A DNA stretch of 64,000 bases from Powellomyces hirtus. Taxonomy: Eukaryota > Chytridiomycota > Chytridiomycetes > Spizellomycetales > Powellomycetaceae. Position 1 is the stretch's first letter. Every line of letters starts with the position of its first letter. The stretch covers positions 744,001 through 808,000 of the forward strand of contig JAHLKG010000010.1 of assembly GCA_025526995.1 (NCBI GenBank). The letters are read 5' to 3'. This document shows positions 44,762 through 55,619 of this stretch, one piece after another. The translations under genes and the position numbers were made by a program. The notes beneath the pieces were generated by a model. That model made no database searches, was not told the origin of the DNA, and worked only from the letters and a program-made list of their open reading frames with translations.

Positions 44762-45799
44762 ATGGCCTTCTCTTCTTCAGTTACCGGCAGCACAGCATCG
44801 ACGACGCAGCGACGAACTGTTGTCAGCCAACGTGGTGCGATACTGCCTTCCAGAATAGCGACACCCGTCAAACGCACAACCGCGACCGGAGTGTCAACCT
44901 CCACTTCGTCCACATCCAGCAAGTTCACTGCAAAGTCCCTCGCGAAAAACACTCTCTCCTCCAATGATGCTCTGCACCAGAAACTGTGCGCAAAAACAGT
45001 GCGATTGCCGGCAACTCGCAAGCAGCCCAAAGTGCCTCAACTCCCCAACGAGCTCCTTCTCATTCTTTTGGAATCCATGCCAACATCCCAAGTATGCACT
45101 ATGCGCACTCTCAACCGCCAGTTTGCCAAACTCGGAAACGTGGTACTCCTAGCCCGCTTAGACGCCCGCATCGAAGGTCTCACGCTTAATGACATTGACG
45201 CCAAGCACGCCCTGGCGGACGCACAAGCTGAGTTCGGGCCCCACTTGGACCACTACAAGCAATTCCTGCGCCGCGTTGCACCAAGCGATCTCACTGAAGC
45301 CCTGTGGTACTCTAACCCGCCGGAAGTCCTCCGGGCAATCTGCGAGTGCCTGTGCAGATTAAAAGGCGTCACCAATGAAACTGGACGGAACCGCCGCAAT
45401 CGCTTCACACATCCACTGGACCTTGCTTCCGTGGAGCCCATGCCGTGGAGCGTCATCAAAAAGACGATGGCCCGCTACGAGTTCAAGACCTGGTTGTTGA
45501 ACCTGCAAGTCGGTGTCGACTTCATCCCGTACAACAATATCCGCGTCGTCGAGCATATCATCATGATCGCCGAGGACATCAATTACGACCATGTGCGTGG
45601 TGTCTCGCTCGCGGGATACAGATTGTTGATTCTGGTCGCTGCCTGCTTACAGTACTCGAACATTGCCGAGGATCTGCGAGCCAAGCGCAAAGCGTCCGCG
45701 GCGGTTGAGAAAATCCTCACAAATTATCGAAAGTTTATCGACACAGTCGGTTCCCCCGCGATTTCCGCGGATGCGATTGCTCTCGCCGCCGAATGCTAG
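44762..45799 (+). CDS. F-box-like protein of unknown function (345 aa)
   Basis: Intronless, 345 residues from ATG 44762 (MAFSSSVTGSTASTTQ). The first 100 residues are basic and Ser/Thr-rich (TSTSSTSSKFTAKSLAKN). The F-box-like segment is VPQLPNELLLILLESMPTSQVCTMRTLNRQFAKL. The C-terminal domain, unrecognised, has YSNPPEVLRAICECL and MPWSVIKKTMARYEFKTWLL followed by IIMIAEDINYDHVRG. There is no membrane or signal segment. I do not know the family of the C-terminal domain. An earlier in-frame ATG at 44606 would add 52 residues. Confidence 0.72.
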   Translation: MAFSSSVTGSTASTTQRRTVVSQRGAILPSRIATPVKRTTATGVSTSTSSTSSKFTAKSLAKNTLSSNDALHQKLCAKTVRLPATRKQPKVPQLPNELLLILLESMPTSQVCTMRTLNRQFAKLGNVVLLARLDARIEGLTLNDIDAKHALADAQAEFGPHLDHYKQFLRRVAPSDLTEALWYSNPPEVLRAICECLCRLKGVTNETGRNRRNRFTHPLDLASVEPMPWSVIKKTMARYEFKTWLLNLQVGVDFIPYNNIRVVEHIIMIAEDINYDHVRGVSLAGYRLLILVAACLQYSNIAEDLRAKRKASAAVEKILTNYRKFIDTVGSPAISADAIALAAEC

Positions 45800-47254
45800 G
45801 CGAGTTTCCATTTCTTGGCGTACTCATATATAGATTGTAGATTTTGTGCCGTTGCTTTTCTGATACCTATTAACGAGCCTACTGTAAATAGCCGGGTCTC
45901 TTTTTGTAATATATGCGTTGATATCGGTTCGAATAATCAACTATCATGGACGCATAGCCGCTGGCGGAAAGCTGCCGATGACCACATCCTGCATAACGTG
46001 GGTGACAAACGTTTGTTTGAGTACTGTAGATCGTAACTCGTGTGTGAAGGTGCGTTTGGTTTCGCCGGAGTGAAATCCGCGTAGATGACATCCACAGGAA
46101 TCAAAGGATTCTCAAAGAAATCGAACTCTCAGATTCACTGATTTGAATGCGAGAAACAGCTGAACAATCAAACCAAGACCATCACCTGCTCATTGGCCGT
46201 CGCGTACCATCGACCTTGGCACGAAGAAATGGGAGAACACACATTGTAAGCTGCTGAATGTGCGTGACAATCTTCTTTTGTGCTGCGTTTGGTGAGCTGC
46301 CCAGCCCGGTGTATCCGTGAATGCAGCCTGTGGAGCTGCAAACCACGGTTTAGGGACGGGAATTACCGAGAACATTTTCGGACATGCTTTCCCGCGAGAC
46401 TTCCTCCCCTCGTTTCCTACAGGCTGTCCGGTTGAGGTTCTTGGGCAGCTTCGAAAAGCTCCCGATTCCGCTTGGTTTCTCGCCCTCACTGCGGTAGCAG
46501 TTCTGCAACGACGTGTCAGACAGACTGTCCGGTGAGGTTCCTTAGTGTCTCGCCTCCCGATTCGCGCATCGTCCTCGAACGTGCAGTCGGGAACGCCCGG
46601 TTTTTTGTTTGAATGCTCCCGATTCCGCTTCATTTTTTTCACTTGATATTGTAAATTGGGAGTATGTAAGTCAGTCTGGATTTAGACGTTGGGAATCACT
46701 TGTCGAGCGGACTTCCAAGAAGTGATTCAGGAGGTCCTAGGCTCAGTCTGGATTTAGACGTTGGGAATCACTTGTCGAGCGGACTTCCAAGAAGTGATTC
46801 AGGAGGTCCTAGGCTATAGGTCACATCCTATAGGACAGCTCCCCTGCACCCCACACCTAAAGAATCTGACGGTGGGACGATTCTGCAGTAGTCTCACCAC
46901 TGCCGGTGAGCTCTCTTGGGGTTGCTAGCGCGCATTAGTGCAGCGGACTAAGATCAAGCATAGCCGGCTAGGCTGCGTCTATCCGAAATACATTAGGATC
47001 ATATACTCGCGCAAAAAACTGGTCGTTTTAAAATGATATGTTCCCCGACTGTTTATACCGCCCCGTCTTTCTGAAGTAGGTGGCTTGATTCGGGTGGCCG
47101 ACTGCATTAAAATATGTGTCTGATTCGGCTGGTGCAACGGCAGATTCTATATATGCTCACATCCTCCCGCGCGTCAAAGATATTCAGAACGTGAATGATA
47201 ATATCCAATGAATTTGCGAGCCAGCACCCATTGAGTAAAAAGTAAATGTGTATT
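45800..47254. other. Gene-poor gap with tandem and dispersed repeats
   Basis: 1.45 kb. It holds a 72-bp exact tandem duplication (46672-46815), and the 16-bp direct repeat GCTCCCGATTCCGCTT at 46458 and 46615, each near CTGTCCGGT(T)GAGGTT-like sequence (46424 and 46526). A minus-strand frame (46190-46642) lacks motifs. The rest is unexplained. Confidence 0.45.
46672..46815. repeat. 72-bp tandem duplication, two exact copies
   Basis: Two identical 72-bp units (46672-46743 and 46744-46815). Each unit contains a perfect 9-bp inverted repeat, GAATCACTT...AAGTGATTC, with an 18-nt loop, so each copy can form a hairpin. Identity with no mismatch suggests a recent duplication. Confidence 0.9.
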
Positions 47255-49355
47255 CTAACCAACGCACTGCTTCTTCTCCCCTTCCTCAAAAAGCGACGAG
47301 ATGGTCAAGAAGGTACTCAACACCATCACAATACCGCCAAACGCGATGCACGCCAGAGGACCCGCTTTTTTCCACGACAGGGTTGGACCCGATGCCAGCT
47401 TGATGTAGCATGCAGCGGGTAAGATGTAGGCCAACACGGTCGCCGCGAACCCTCCCTAGAAGAACAGTCTAGTTTAAGCAAGTGGTAACGCTGCTCTGAA
47501 CGCCCTAGTATGGGAGCTCTTCCTTACCGTAAGCTCCAAGAGGAATCCCAGATCACATGTAGCCAGGGCAATGCCCATGGCAGATAGGGAGAGCCCCGCG
47601 GTGACGGCGACATGCGTTTTCGTATCCACGGCATTATTGACCTCGAGGTGGCTGATGCTGTCCGGAGCCGAGGGATGGGCCCACACGTAGTTGTATATGA
47701 CTTCTCGGCACACAAAGCATTCGAGTGGGAAAGTCAGAAACATATTGGCTCCAAAGGCAACTCGGGCAATGTTGATGAGGACGTGATCAGGCGGGAAGTT
47801 GTTCAAGATGTTTGCTGTGTCCAATACGATGTGCATTATGAGCATGTGTGATGAGGTGAGTGTGGTAGCTGTCGCTGACCCCTTTACCATGTGTTTTGTT
47901 AGTGAATACGAGGTAGCCTCCACATGCGAGGATCAAACAAGATAACAAAGATAATCTGTAGGCAGAGGCGGAATTAATTGAATGCTTGGAGACCCAGTTT
48001 CCTATGACGCTTACCCTGTGGAAAGCCGGGTCACGACTGCAAAGCGATCCATTGTTGGCTTTTTCAATGAGCCGTAGATGAGAAATGTGTTATGATGACA
48101 CACAAAAGCTTTACAAGGAGAAAGAGTGAGTCAATATCGTCCAATCCGAAAGCTACAATCACCCCGTTCCTGTCCTGAAAGCGGTCGAGTGACATACCAA
48201 AGCTGATGACACCAATAGCCTGAAACAACCCCGGTCTCAACACACTGATCGCTTCCGCCGCGCCCTTCTGGTCTGCCGGCAGGCCCGGACCCGCCACCAG
48301 CACCGCTATAATAATGAACACGATCGCAGCGAGGGAGACAGCACTCGTTTTCGCCAGAGCCGACACGTCGCGAAACATCGACAAGGGTAGCGAGACAAAC
48401 AGTGTGCAGAGCGTGATCATGACTCGTCGTGATGACAGGATGGGGTACAGGAAGCTGGTTGGAGATACGACGTGTGACAGGACGAGAGGCAATGTGTCTC
48501 CCACTATCACGGCATACGCTGGATGCTTGCTCCGGATGAGGACAAACTCGTGAACATCCAGAGGAGAATCACCTACCACACATTGCTACATAACGAAGGA
48601 CAAGTCAGCCATATACAGAAAGCAAGAACAAATACGAAATTGTTGACGAACCTCCATACGCAAATATAAATTGAAAGACTGATATGACGTTATATCCCCT
48701 CTTCCCGAAACAATGCCATACCAAGTCCTGATAGCTGTTGGTGCCAGCCATCTTCGCGTCTTTGATCAAGAGATTCACAGTCCAGTCTTAAGGAAGCACA
48801 GATTGCAACGGGGGCTGAGTAAGTTAGTTAGCTCCGTAAGGAAATCGAATGCACAAGAAGATAATATTTAAGTACCTACAACGTATGTTAGGGCGAACAG
48901 AAGCGCTACGCCTGATATGAATCCTGCTTGATAGAACGAATATGGTAACCCTTTTGTGTCATAGATTGTGATGATCAGTATCAAGACGAATGTGCGATGA
49001 GGCAGTGACGGTGTGCTAACCAATAATCCCTACATGGCGGTTCAAAAGGTCAGTAGTGATCTCATGGCGGAAAACTAAGTCAAGCGCACGAACCAGCTCC
49101 CACAATCGAGTTTGTGAAGTTGAACGTCGCATCCCACACCGTAGACTCTGCCCGTTCAAGCGGCCGCGGTATCGGTCCGCTGAACTCCCCCTCACTCGCA
49201 TTCAAACCCAGCAGCTCATGCTCTTCTTCTTCAAAGTCCATTTCAAAGTCGTCCCAGCTCTCGCCTCCATGCTGCGGCGATTGCGGTGGTAACGAGATGT
49301 CGTCATGCACATCAATGGTTCCCGGAGACCGGGCTTGTGTGCTTTTAGAGGTCAT
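47255..49355 (-). CDS. Amino acid/polyamine transporter, SLC38A11/Avt type
   Basis: Eleven-helix-type transporter of the amino acid/auxin permease family, expected in the vacuolar or endosomal membrane. Many exons. The acidic N-terminus (MTSKSTQARSPGTIDVHDD, then DDFEMDFEEEEHELLGL) could hold sorting signals. The transport core opens with NFTNSIVGAG|IIGLPYSFYQAGF. Further pieces are PLSMFRDVSALAKTSAVSLA, IGVISF joined to FVCHHNTFLIYGSLKKPTMDRF, FPLECFVCREVIYNYV and AYILPAACYIKLASGP, ending KKQCVG at 47255. The Cys-His-His-Asn and ECFVCREV patches match SLC38A11-like proteins. The start at 49355 lies 330 nt from the divergent VPS55 start. Confidence 0.88.
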
Positions 49356-49685
49356 CCTGGGCCATATGAATACTTGGTGGAAAGAAGTCGACGGTATGTA
49401 GTTTAACTTATAGAAAGTAGGCCGCTGGGCAGGGGACCCCGACACGCCCCATCCACGACGCGACGGAGGACGCCTCGGAGGAGGTGGTGACGCTTAATGC
49501 CATTTGCAGGACCTGGTTCAAAAATCATTCTCTCACCATCATAAACCCCGACCGCCAAAGGCCTCATCCCTCTCTCGCCTTTACCCCAGCCGCGACAGTA
49601 CGTTCGTCGACGTTATACGTCTTGCAGCCACCGTCCTCTAAATTCCGTTACTCGCAGCCCATCACCCCAACAAACCACCTAAAGC
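49356..49685. promoter_or_regulatory. Bidirectional promoter region of the transporter and VPS55
   Basis: 330 nt between divergent start codons. The 3' half is C/T-rich (49530-49680), probably the VPS55 leader. No clear TATA box on either side. Confidence 0.5.
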
Positions 49686-50217
49686 ATGGCTGGAATGAAG
49701 ACAATAATAGGGCTTGCGTCCCTTCTAGCTACCGGCATCCTCCTGACGATTCTATCATGTGCGCTGTACGGCAACTGGCTTCCAATCCTGGTCCCGCTGA
49801 CATACATGATGGCGCCCCTCCCCAACATGTTGTGTCAGAGGATCGCGGGTGGGGGTGGTGGAAGAGACATCTGGTCTGACTCTTCGGATCACAGGTAACG
49901 TCAGAAACTTTGTTAGATCGAGACATGTCTGTGTCTCATCCACTTCTCTAGAGGCGTGCTTGAGACTGGATACTTTGTGACGAGCTTCTTTGTCGTTTCC
50001 GGCTTGGGTAAGGACTTGTCCTCTGCAACAAAACCTTTCACGCTATATGGACCAAGGTCACCTAACCACTCCATCAGGTCTGCCATACGTTCTTTCCCAT
50101 GCTGGAATTATTGCACCGGAAGCAATGTATCTCTCGATCGCTGGAGGGCTGTTGGTATATGGAACTATTCTTGGCTACATCCATGCTTTCATTACAGCGG
50201 AAGAGCCATATATGTGA
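49686..50217 (+). CDS. VPS55: Vps55/LEPROT endosomal membrane protein
   Basis: Small four-helix membrane protein of late endosomes; with Vps68 it acts in endosome-to-vacuole sorting. Three exons (49686-49894, 49952-50007, 50078-50217) give 134 residues. It starts MAGMKTIIGLASLLATG, nearly the family consensus (MAGVKALVALSFS in human LEPROT). The conserved loop is MMAPLPNMLCQRI. Hydrophobic helices are ILLTILSCALYGNWLPILVPLTYM, FVTSFFVVSGLGLPYVLSHAG and YLSIAGGLLVYGTILGYIHAF. Length and topology match Vps55/LEPROT, with Pro-Leu-Pro-Asn between helices. Confidence 0.93.
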
Positions 50218-51223
50218 AACAGAATTGCAGCTCCCATATCGCGAGCAGTCATTTCTCTCGCTGAGGGACATCACTGCCTCTCTCTGATGCAAACCTTCCA
50301 TTATCCATTTGTATACATTCAAAATATATCAAAAATGGCAAATCATAGCAATGATCCTTCGCTGAGATCAAATGGAGCTCTTTGGCTGACCATATGGATT
50401 GCTCGAACACTCGCTGCCATTTGTTTAACGCATCATAACGAAAGCCCATGAGCCTCAAAGCAGATTTTTGATATCGTAAATTTCCACCTATCCATCCAAA
50501 ATGAAAGTACTTTCAAGCTGATGTCATCCTCCATGCTGCGCATGCCACAAGCCCAAAGCACCGGATTTGCTTCCACTTCCCAAGGGTTAATTCATTGCAG
50601 GGGCCACTTTCAGAAGCGATTTCTTTTCAACCACTTTCTCGTTTTGCGCAGTCAGTAGTGCAGTTGAGATCTCTTTCATGTCAAAAAACGCGTCGCGTGT
50701 CGTTCCCCTTTCTCTCTCCCCCAAAAGACACTGCGCACGCCCCCTCGATCGAAGCACACACACACACCCTGGTATAGAAAATTTCATTCATGCGCTAGCT
50801 GCGCATTCCCGTCGAAAGCCAAAAAGCTTCTTTAATTTAATGACCAGGAAAAGAATCTTTTGCGGTGGGTGAAGAGTGCGCTACGTACGGATGGAATGAG
50901 TTTTGCTGCGCAGGGTGTGGGCCCGAACCGGGCACGCTCGCGCGGACGAGGATGTTGGACGGTGGTTTTGTGTTTGGTTATAAATAGAGAGCGGTGGGAT
51001 TGGTTTCCGCCCCACCACTTTCACCTCAGCGAACTCCTCCAGAGAAAAGAGAACAAGTGGGGAGCAAAAATCCCATCCATCAGGTTAAGCAACTGCAGTG
51101 GGTTTTCTACCATTTACTCAACTCTCAAGACTAACTAACTTACACTCCTCCCATCCTTCCTAATTTACAGATGGTGCGGATCCGCCATAGGACACTCATT
51201 CCCCCAGCCTGCTCCCATTTCCC

Positions 51224-51347
51224 ATATATACGCCATAACATGTCACATTCTGACGCACTGAGCGGTGGTTGTTCGCCCCCCCGTTCACTCGGCTTTTGTC
51301 GTTGGACTCCGCAGTGCCTCGAGGTGTGACTGTCACGGCGTATATAT
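51224..51347. repeat. Inverted-repeat hairpin module 1
   Basis: Left arm 51224-51260 (ATATATACGCC...ACTG) and right arm 51312-51347 (CAGTG...GGCGTATATAT) are imperfect reverse complements over about 36 nt, with a 51-nt loop. Module 2 at 51453-51559 has homologous arms. Confidence 0.7.
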
Positions 51348-51452
51348 CATGTTATGGAGAGTCGTGCCCCACATCGCTGGAAAGCAAGCGATGCGTTGGA
51401 GTTCATTCCCCTTCTCCCCTCATCCCCGCACAAACTGCAATGCGATGGACGC

Positions 51453-51559
51453 GTCATACGCCAAAACACATTACATTCTGACGGACTGCAAAAACAAAAA
51501 TCCTGACCCACCAGGGCGTTCTGCTGCAGTCCCTCAACATGTGATTGTCGTGGCGTATG
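51453..51559. repeat. Inverted-repeat hairpin module 2
   Basis: Left arm about 51453-51490 (CATACGCC...GACTGCA) and right arm 51525-51559 (TGCAGTCC...GGCGTATG) pair imperfectly. The left arm matches the left arm of module 1 (ACATTCTGACG-ACTG core), so the pair is a duplication of one inverted-repeat element. Confidence 0.7.
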
Positions 51560-51998
51560 CATTTGTCACGTCTGCATCTGTTTGTAGCACCTCTGCCAGC
51601 TCTGAAATGTACACGTACGATCATTGCTCTCGCTTAAAATGAATACAATCTCGCATGCATAATGAATACTGGGTCGAACTCCAGGGTCGGCGACCCAATT
51701 TTAGAACATGTAATTGACGAAAAAGTGCCATAGAAGAAATTGCTTAAATCACAGCATTCGGGAGACTCTTTCACAGCGAGCAGAACCAGTTAATTGGGAG
51801 GGGGTTTGGTCTGAGGACTTGCGATGAGGGGTTGAGGTATACTATTTGCACCTCTGCACACGGTTGAATAAAGAAACGAAGCACGTTTCAGTTCCCACAT
51901 ATTCCTGGGACATTGCGGGAATTCAGGTGGTTTTGGAGAAAAGGGAGAGGGGGAGAGCGAAACTTGTAGCTTTTTACTTTTCTGTTTCTATTCGTGTG

Positions 51999-54655
51999 TC
52001 AGAAATTTCCAAACTCGGCCGTCGGCAATTCAAAGACGGCGCCGGCCAATGCTTTCCATATCTACAAACGGGGATTGCAAAAGATCAATAAACTCGGAAT
52101 GATTGTTGACAGCGTCGTTTGACTCACCTCTGAGAAATGGGACGAGAGCCTAATCTTCTCGCTCACAAACTGTTGGTATGTGAGGGAAACATGAGCTTGT
52201 TGCTTGTGGTAATACTGGAGCTCCCGCCACGTGCAGTATCGGATGATGTCGATGCGTTTGCCTTGGGTTTCTACCTCTTTACGATCCTGATGAAATAGCC
52301 ATGTGAAAATCCAGGATGAGCCTTCAGCCATGTTCGGCCAGTAATTCGTTTTTTGTTCTTACTGCTTCAATGACGGCTGTCAACCTATCAACCTCTTTCC
52401 CCCCACCTTTCGTTGTCAGATCATGCAGTTTGGCTTGAGCAGTTAATATTCGCTTGTTCAGTGCATCTAATGTTAGGGCTGACAGTGCCCGTTCTTGGCG
52501 ATAAAAGAGCTCCTACATGTTTTCAGACTACTGGTGAGCATTGATCAGGGGGCTATTTACAACATGCAGCTTCTTACCTGACACGCGATGAGGAGATCCC
52601 GATGGGTCTTCAAACTCTCAAGAATGCCATCCAGCATGCATTGACTCTGGAAATTGTGGTGATGAGCTGGCTGTATGTAACCTGGACAACAATGACTGCA
52701 AAATCGTGTTACCTCTTCAGCCATGACAACGCTCACGCGATTGAGACCACCGGCTATTTGCAAGAAGCCATGATGGACTCGGAGACAGCTATGGCACGTT
52801 TTGCTTGTGCAGCTGGCTTTCTCGGCAAGGTTGCTAAAAAACAAAACGATTCAATGATCAGGACCATGCCGAATTCGCATCCCAATCAATTCACTCACTT
52901 GACAATCAGACTGTAACGCATCATGTCCACCGCTGAGTCTAATAACAACAGAGTGTGTTTAGTTCCTAGACACAGGACTGAGCGTTCCCGCTTGTCGGAA
53001 TACCATCTTCTCGGCGGGCGATCCGTTCTATCAGAGTTCCCAAATCTCGATACTGGCATATCAGAAAGTCCAGGCTCTTCTTGAAGTCGACTATTCTGTC
53101 TGCCAGATCCGTAGGGATCGCAGCCATTTTGTCAGCTGACAGAACCAGCGACGATGCTTCGTCTTCGTAGGAGAGAGGTGTCTTCTTTCGGAAAGAATGT
53201 ATGTCCTGCAGGACTTGCATGTCAACGGATCAGTCGGTGGAGTGGTAGCCAGAATCTGGGCTCTCACCATCTCGACTGTGAGGAACGCAATGACAGCTTC
53301 ATCCTCGCACAAGACTGGGTGGTTAGCGACCAGATTTATGAATCGCGACAATGCACGTCGTCGTCGTTCCAGAAAAGATTCATCCGCTACAATAAAGTTG
53401 AGGATGAGTAGATGCTGCAGTTCTCAATGGGCGAATCACGATGTTGGCCGCGACAAGCTCTTGATATCACCTACCTCCAACTTTTTTGGGCGGTAGCTGA
53501 GGATTTGTTGGAGATAATGTGAGCAAACATTCAGAGGTGCTACAGCGCGTGCGCCGGGTGAGTCACTTACACTAGGAACTATACGTAAGATGAACGCGTA
53601 AGTATACTGTGCGCCCAATAGCTCTTGTAACACTGAAATACATACTGGTTCGGAAAGGGTATCTTCGCACGAGTACGTCCAACAGCCAAAGGAAGTCTGA
53701 ATACCGTCGCAATACACTCGTTTTACGTGTCTAAACGCACATATCAGTTCCGACTCGTCAAGTTGTGAATCTGCAAACTACCCAACGGGCACCTGGCTGT
53801 GTAGTATGTAGTTGATGTGCTTGAACAGCAGACCGCCCTTCTCCGGGGAGACCGAGACCTGGTGATTCGCAGTTGAGTGAGATGGACGTGTCGCTTCCAA
53901 AGTCAGGGCGAGCGATGCACACCTTCACATGTTCCAGCTCCATGGCAGTTGTGTCCACTGACACTGGTATTTCCGGCATCTCGTCCTTTATCGGCTCCAC
54001 GACGCTCTCCGAATGCGTCTCGCTTTCCTGACTAGTTCGTCTCCGTCGCTCCGCATCCCGCCGCCCCGCCTCCCGCATCATGTCTTCCAGGGGCCGATCC
54101 ATACCCAAGCGAGAACTAGAGTTGCTTCCCAACGCTTCATCCAACTTGGGTATGGTAGCCGACCACGGATCCGGTTCCGGGTCCGCGGCGGAGCGGGAGG
54201 CGTCGGACGGGGACACATAGTCGAGCGAGGAGGTGCTGATCTGGTGCCCGAGAGAAACCGAGCTGTCAGTGGTGGATATCAGGGGACGGGTGTTGTCGAG
54301 GAGGGACCGTTGGTTGAAGAGACTGGGTGGGAGACTAACGCGGCTTGGGGGTAAATCGTCTTCGTCGCCAGACTGGATGTGGCTGCCTGCGGTGAGGTCT
54401 GTTTGACACACATTATGAGACAAAATAGATCTAGAATGACGAGTCTTTACGCTTCAGAGGATACTCACCATCAAACGCTTCGATGCCTCCGGGTGCGTCC
54501 CAGGGGTTTGTCACTAGTGAACTCCTGTTGGCAGACGCCGTCATTATGGAGGAGGCCAAGTCGGGAGCATGAGCCAGGTGGGCTTTGAGAGAATTGAGAG
54601 AGTCGCGGCCGCTCTTTCTTTCCCAAGCGCCCTCATCCGTGTCATATGAAGTCAT
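51999..54655 (-). CDS. MVP1: Sorting nexin Mvp1/SNX8 (PX-BAR protein)
   Basis: PX-BAR sorting nexin acting in endosome-to-Golgi or vacuolar retrograde transport. Many exons. The start [15 protein letters not shown] leads a disordered N-terminus with acidic and Ser-rich stretches. The PX domain reads [22 protein letters not shown], then [26 protein letters not shown] (phosphoinositide-binding RRYSDF), an 8-nt micro-exon, and [24 protein letters not shown] with [23 protein letters not shown]. The BAR-like C-terminal helices include [48 protein letters not shown], and [15 protein letters not shown]. It ends [10 protein letters not shown] at 51999. Phase agrees at every junction I checked. Family length and order match yeast Mvp1. 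Confidence 0.88.
53571..53578 (-). other. MVP1: 8-nt micro-exon of MVP1
   Basis: On the minus strand the sequence is ATAG|TTCCTAGT|GTAAGT. The eight bases carry the codons completing RT|IPS between FR and LPPKKVG. Skipping them or using other sites breaks the frame of this highly conserved PX region. Confidence 0.75.
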
Positions 54656-55619
54656 CCGCAGGGATCACTAGCACTAAGGGTATGTATGATACTGGTTTAA
54701 CAAAAGGAGACAATGAGCAATAACGGGGTTCCGTGACCCAGTAGAGTAGGTCATACACTTCCTACTGGAACTCGGACTGACGTGGTGTCGAATGTGTGAC
54801 TTTGTCTGCCGAATTAGGCTTTATGAAATCGGCCATTATGACTCGCGCGTTTTCAACCAAAGAATCAAAACCAGCCAGTGCACGTTTGAACTTTGCAGTT
54901 TGCTGGATTGAGAGGTCATTCAAACGAGGCCCAGTCTTGGCATCACCCACCAACCAACAAGGAAGGACAGGTTGGGGTTGTCTAACAAACAAACGTCCGT
55001 CGCCTTTCGTTCCTTTTGTCTGTCCAGTCATTATGTATAATATGCCCTTGTGATGAACGGAATGAATCAGTTCATCAAGGCCGATCCATCCATTTAATAG
55101 ATTCGCCATGGATGATACACATAGTCTTCCACTCATCATCACATCCAGAGTCCTTTGCGCCAATTATCTGCCACTTATAAACGCTTGATAGCGAGTGTCA
55201 CTTGAGGGAAGGAAGGAAGACTGTCCCCTTACTGCTGCGCCAATGCATACGTCAGCGAGTGACTGCGCCTCATTTAATCACGTGCATTGCATGGAATCGG
55301 ACGAAAAGACTTGGGAGGCTGGCTGGCTGCGAATGGAAGAAAGGCAGAAAGACAGGCAGTCAGACAGAACACGCTTTCCACTCTTTCCTGAAGGAAAAAA
55401 AAAAGTGTCGTCTTGATTTCAGCTAGCCATTCTGCTTTTCTCGAATTTCGGCTCAATCCTTGTCCAATAATAAATCCAAAAAAAAACCCCCTCTTTTGCA
55501 CCCTGCAACGTGCGCTTGTGATATCAGACTTCTGTCCATAACTCAACACAACCCCAACTACCAACACCAACCCCCATCTCTCAGCAACCACCCCTCGTCC
55601 CCTTCTGCAACCCACCAAT
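54656..55619. other. Divergent intergenic region, no secure gene
   Basis: About 960 nt. A minus-strand frame (54762-55163, WIGLDELIHSV) and an overlapping plus-strand frame (54796-55053) are both open, and neither has a recognised motif. The last 120 nt before the eIF4E ATG form a C/T-rich leader with few G, typical of a fungal mRNA leader. Confidence 0.45.

Larger units (their letters stand above)
50218..51998. other. Gene-poor gap with two hairpin modules
   Basis: 1.78 kb between VPS55 and the 3' end of MVP1. It holds two related inverted-repeat modules (51224-51347 and 51453-51559), listed separately. Other open frames, including one at 50860-51138, show no motif. Pyrimidine-rich stretches occur near 50690-50760. 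No gene is supported. Confidence 0.4.

Noticed and set aside
45920..45945. GGTTCGAAT resembling a tRNA B box
   Set aside because: No acceptor stem or A box is found at the right spacing.
46920..46990. Short resemblance to U2 snRNA (CTAAGATCAAG)
   Set aside because: Only 11 bases match; the branch-recognition GUAGUA and the flanking U2 stems are absent.
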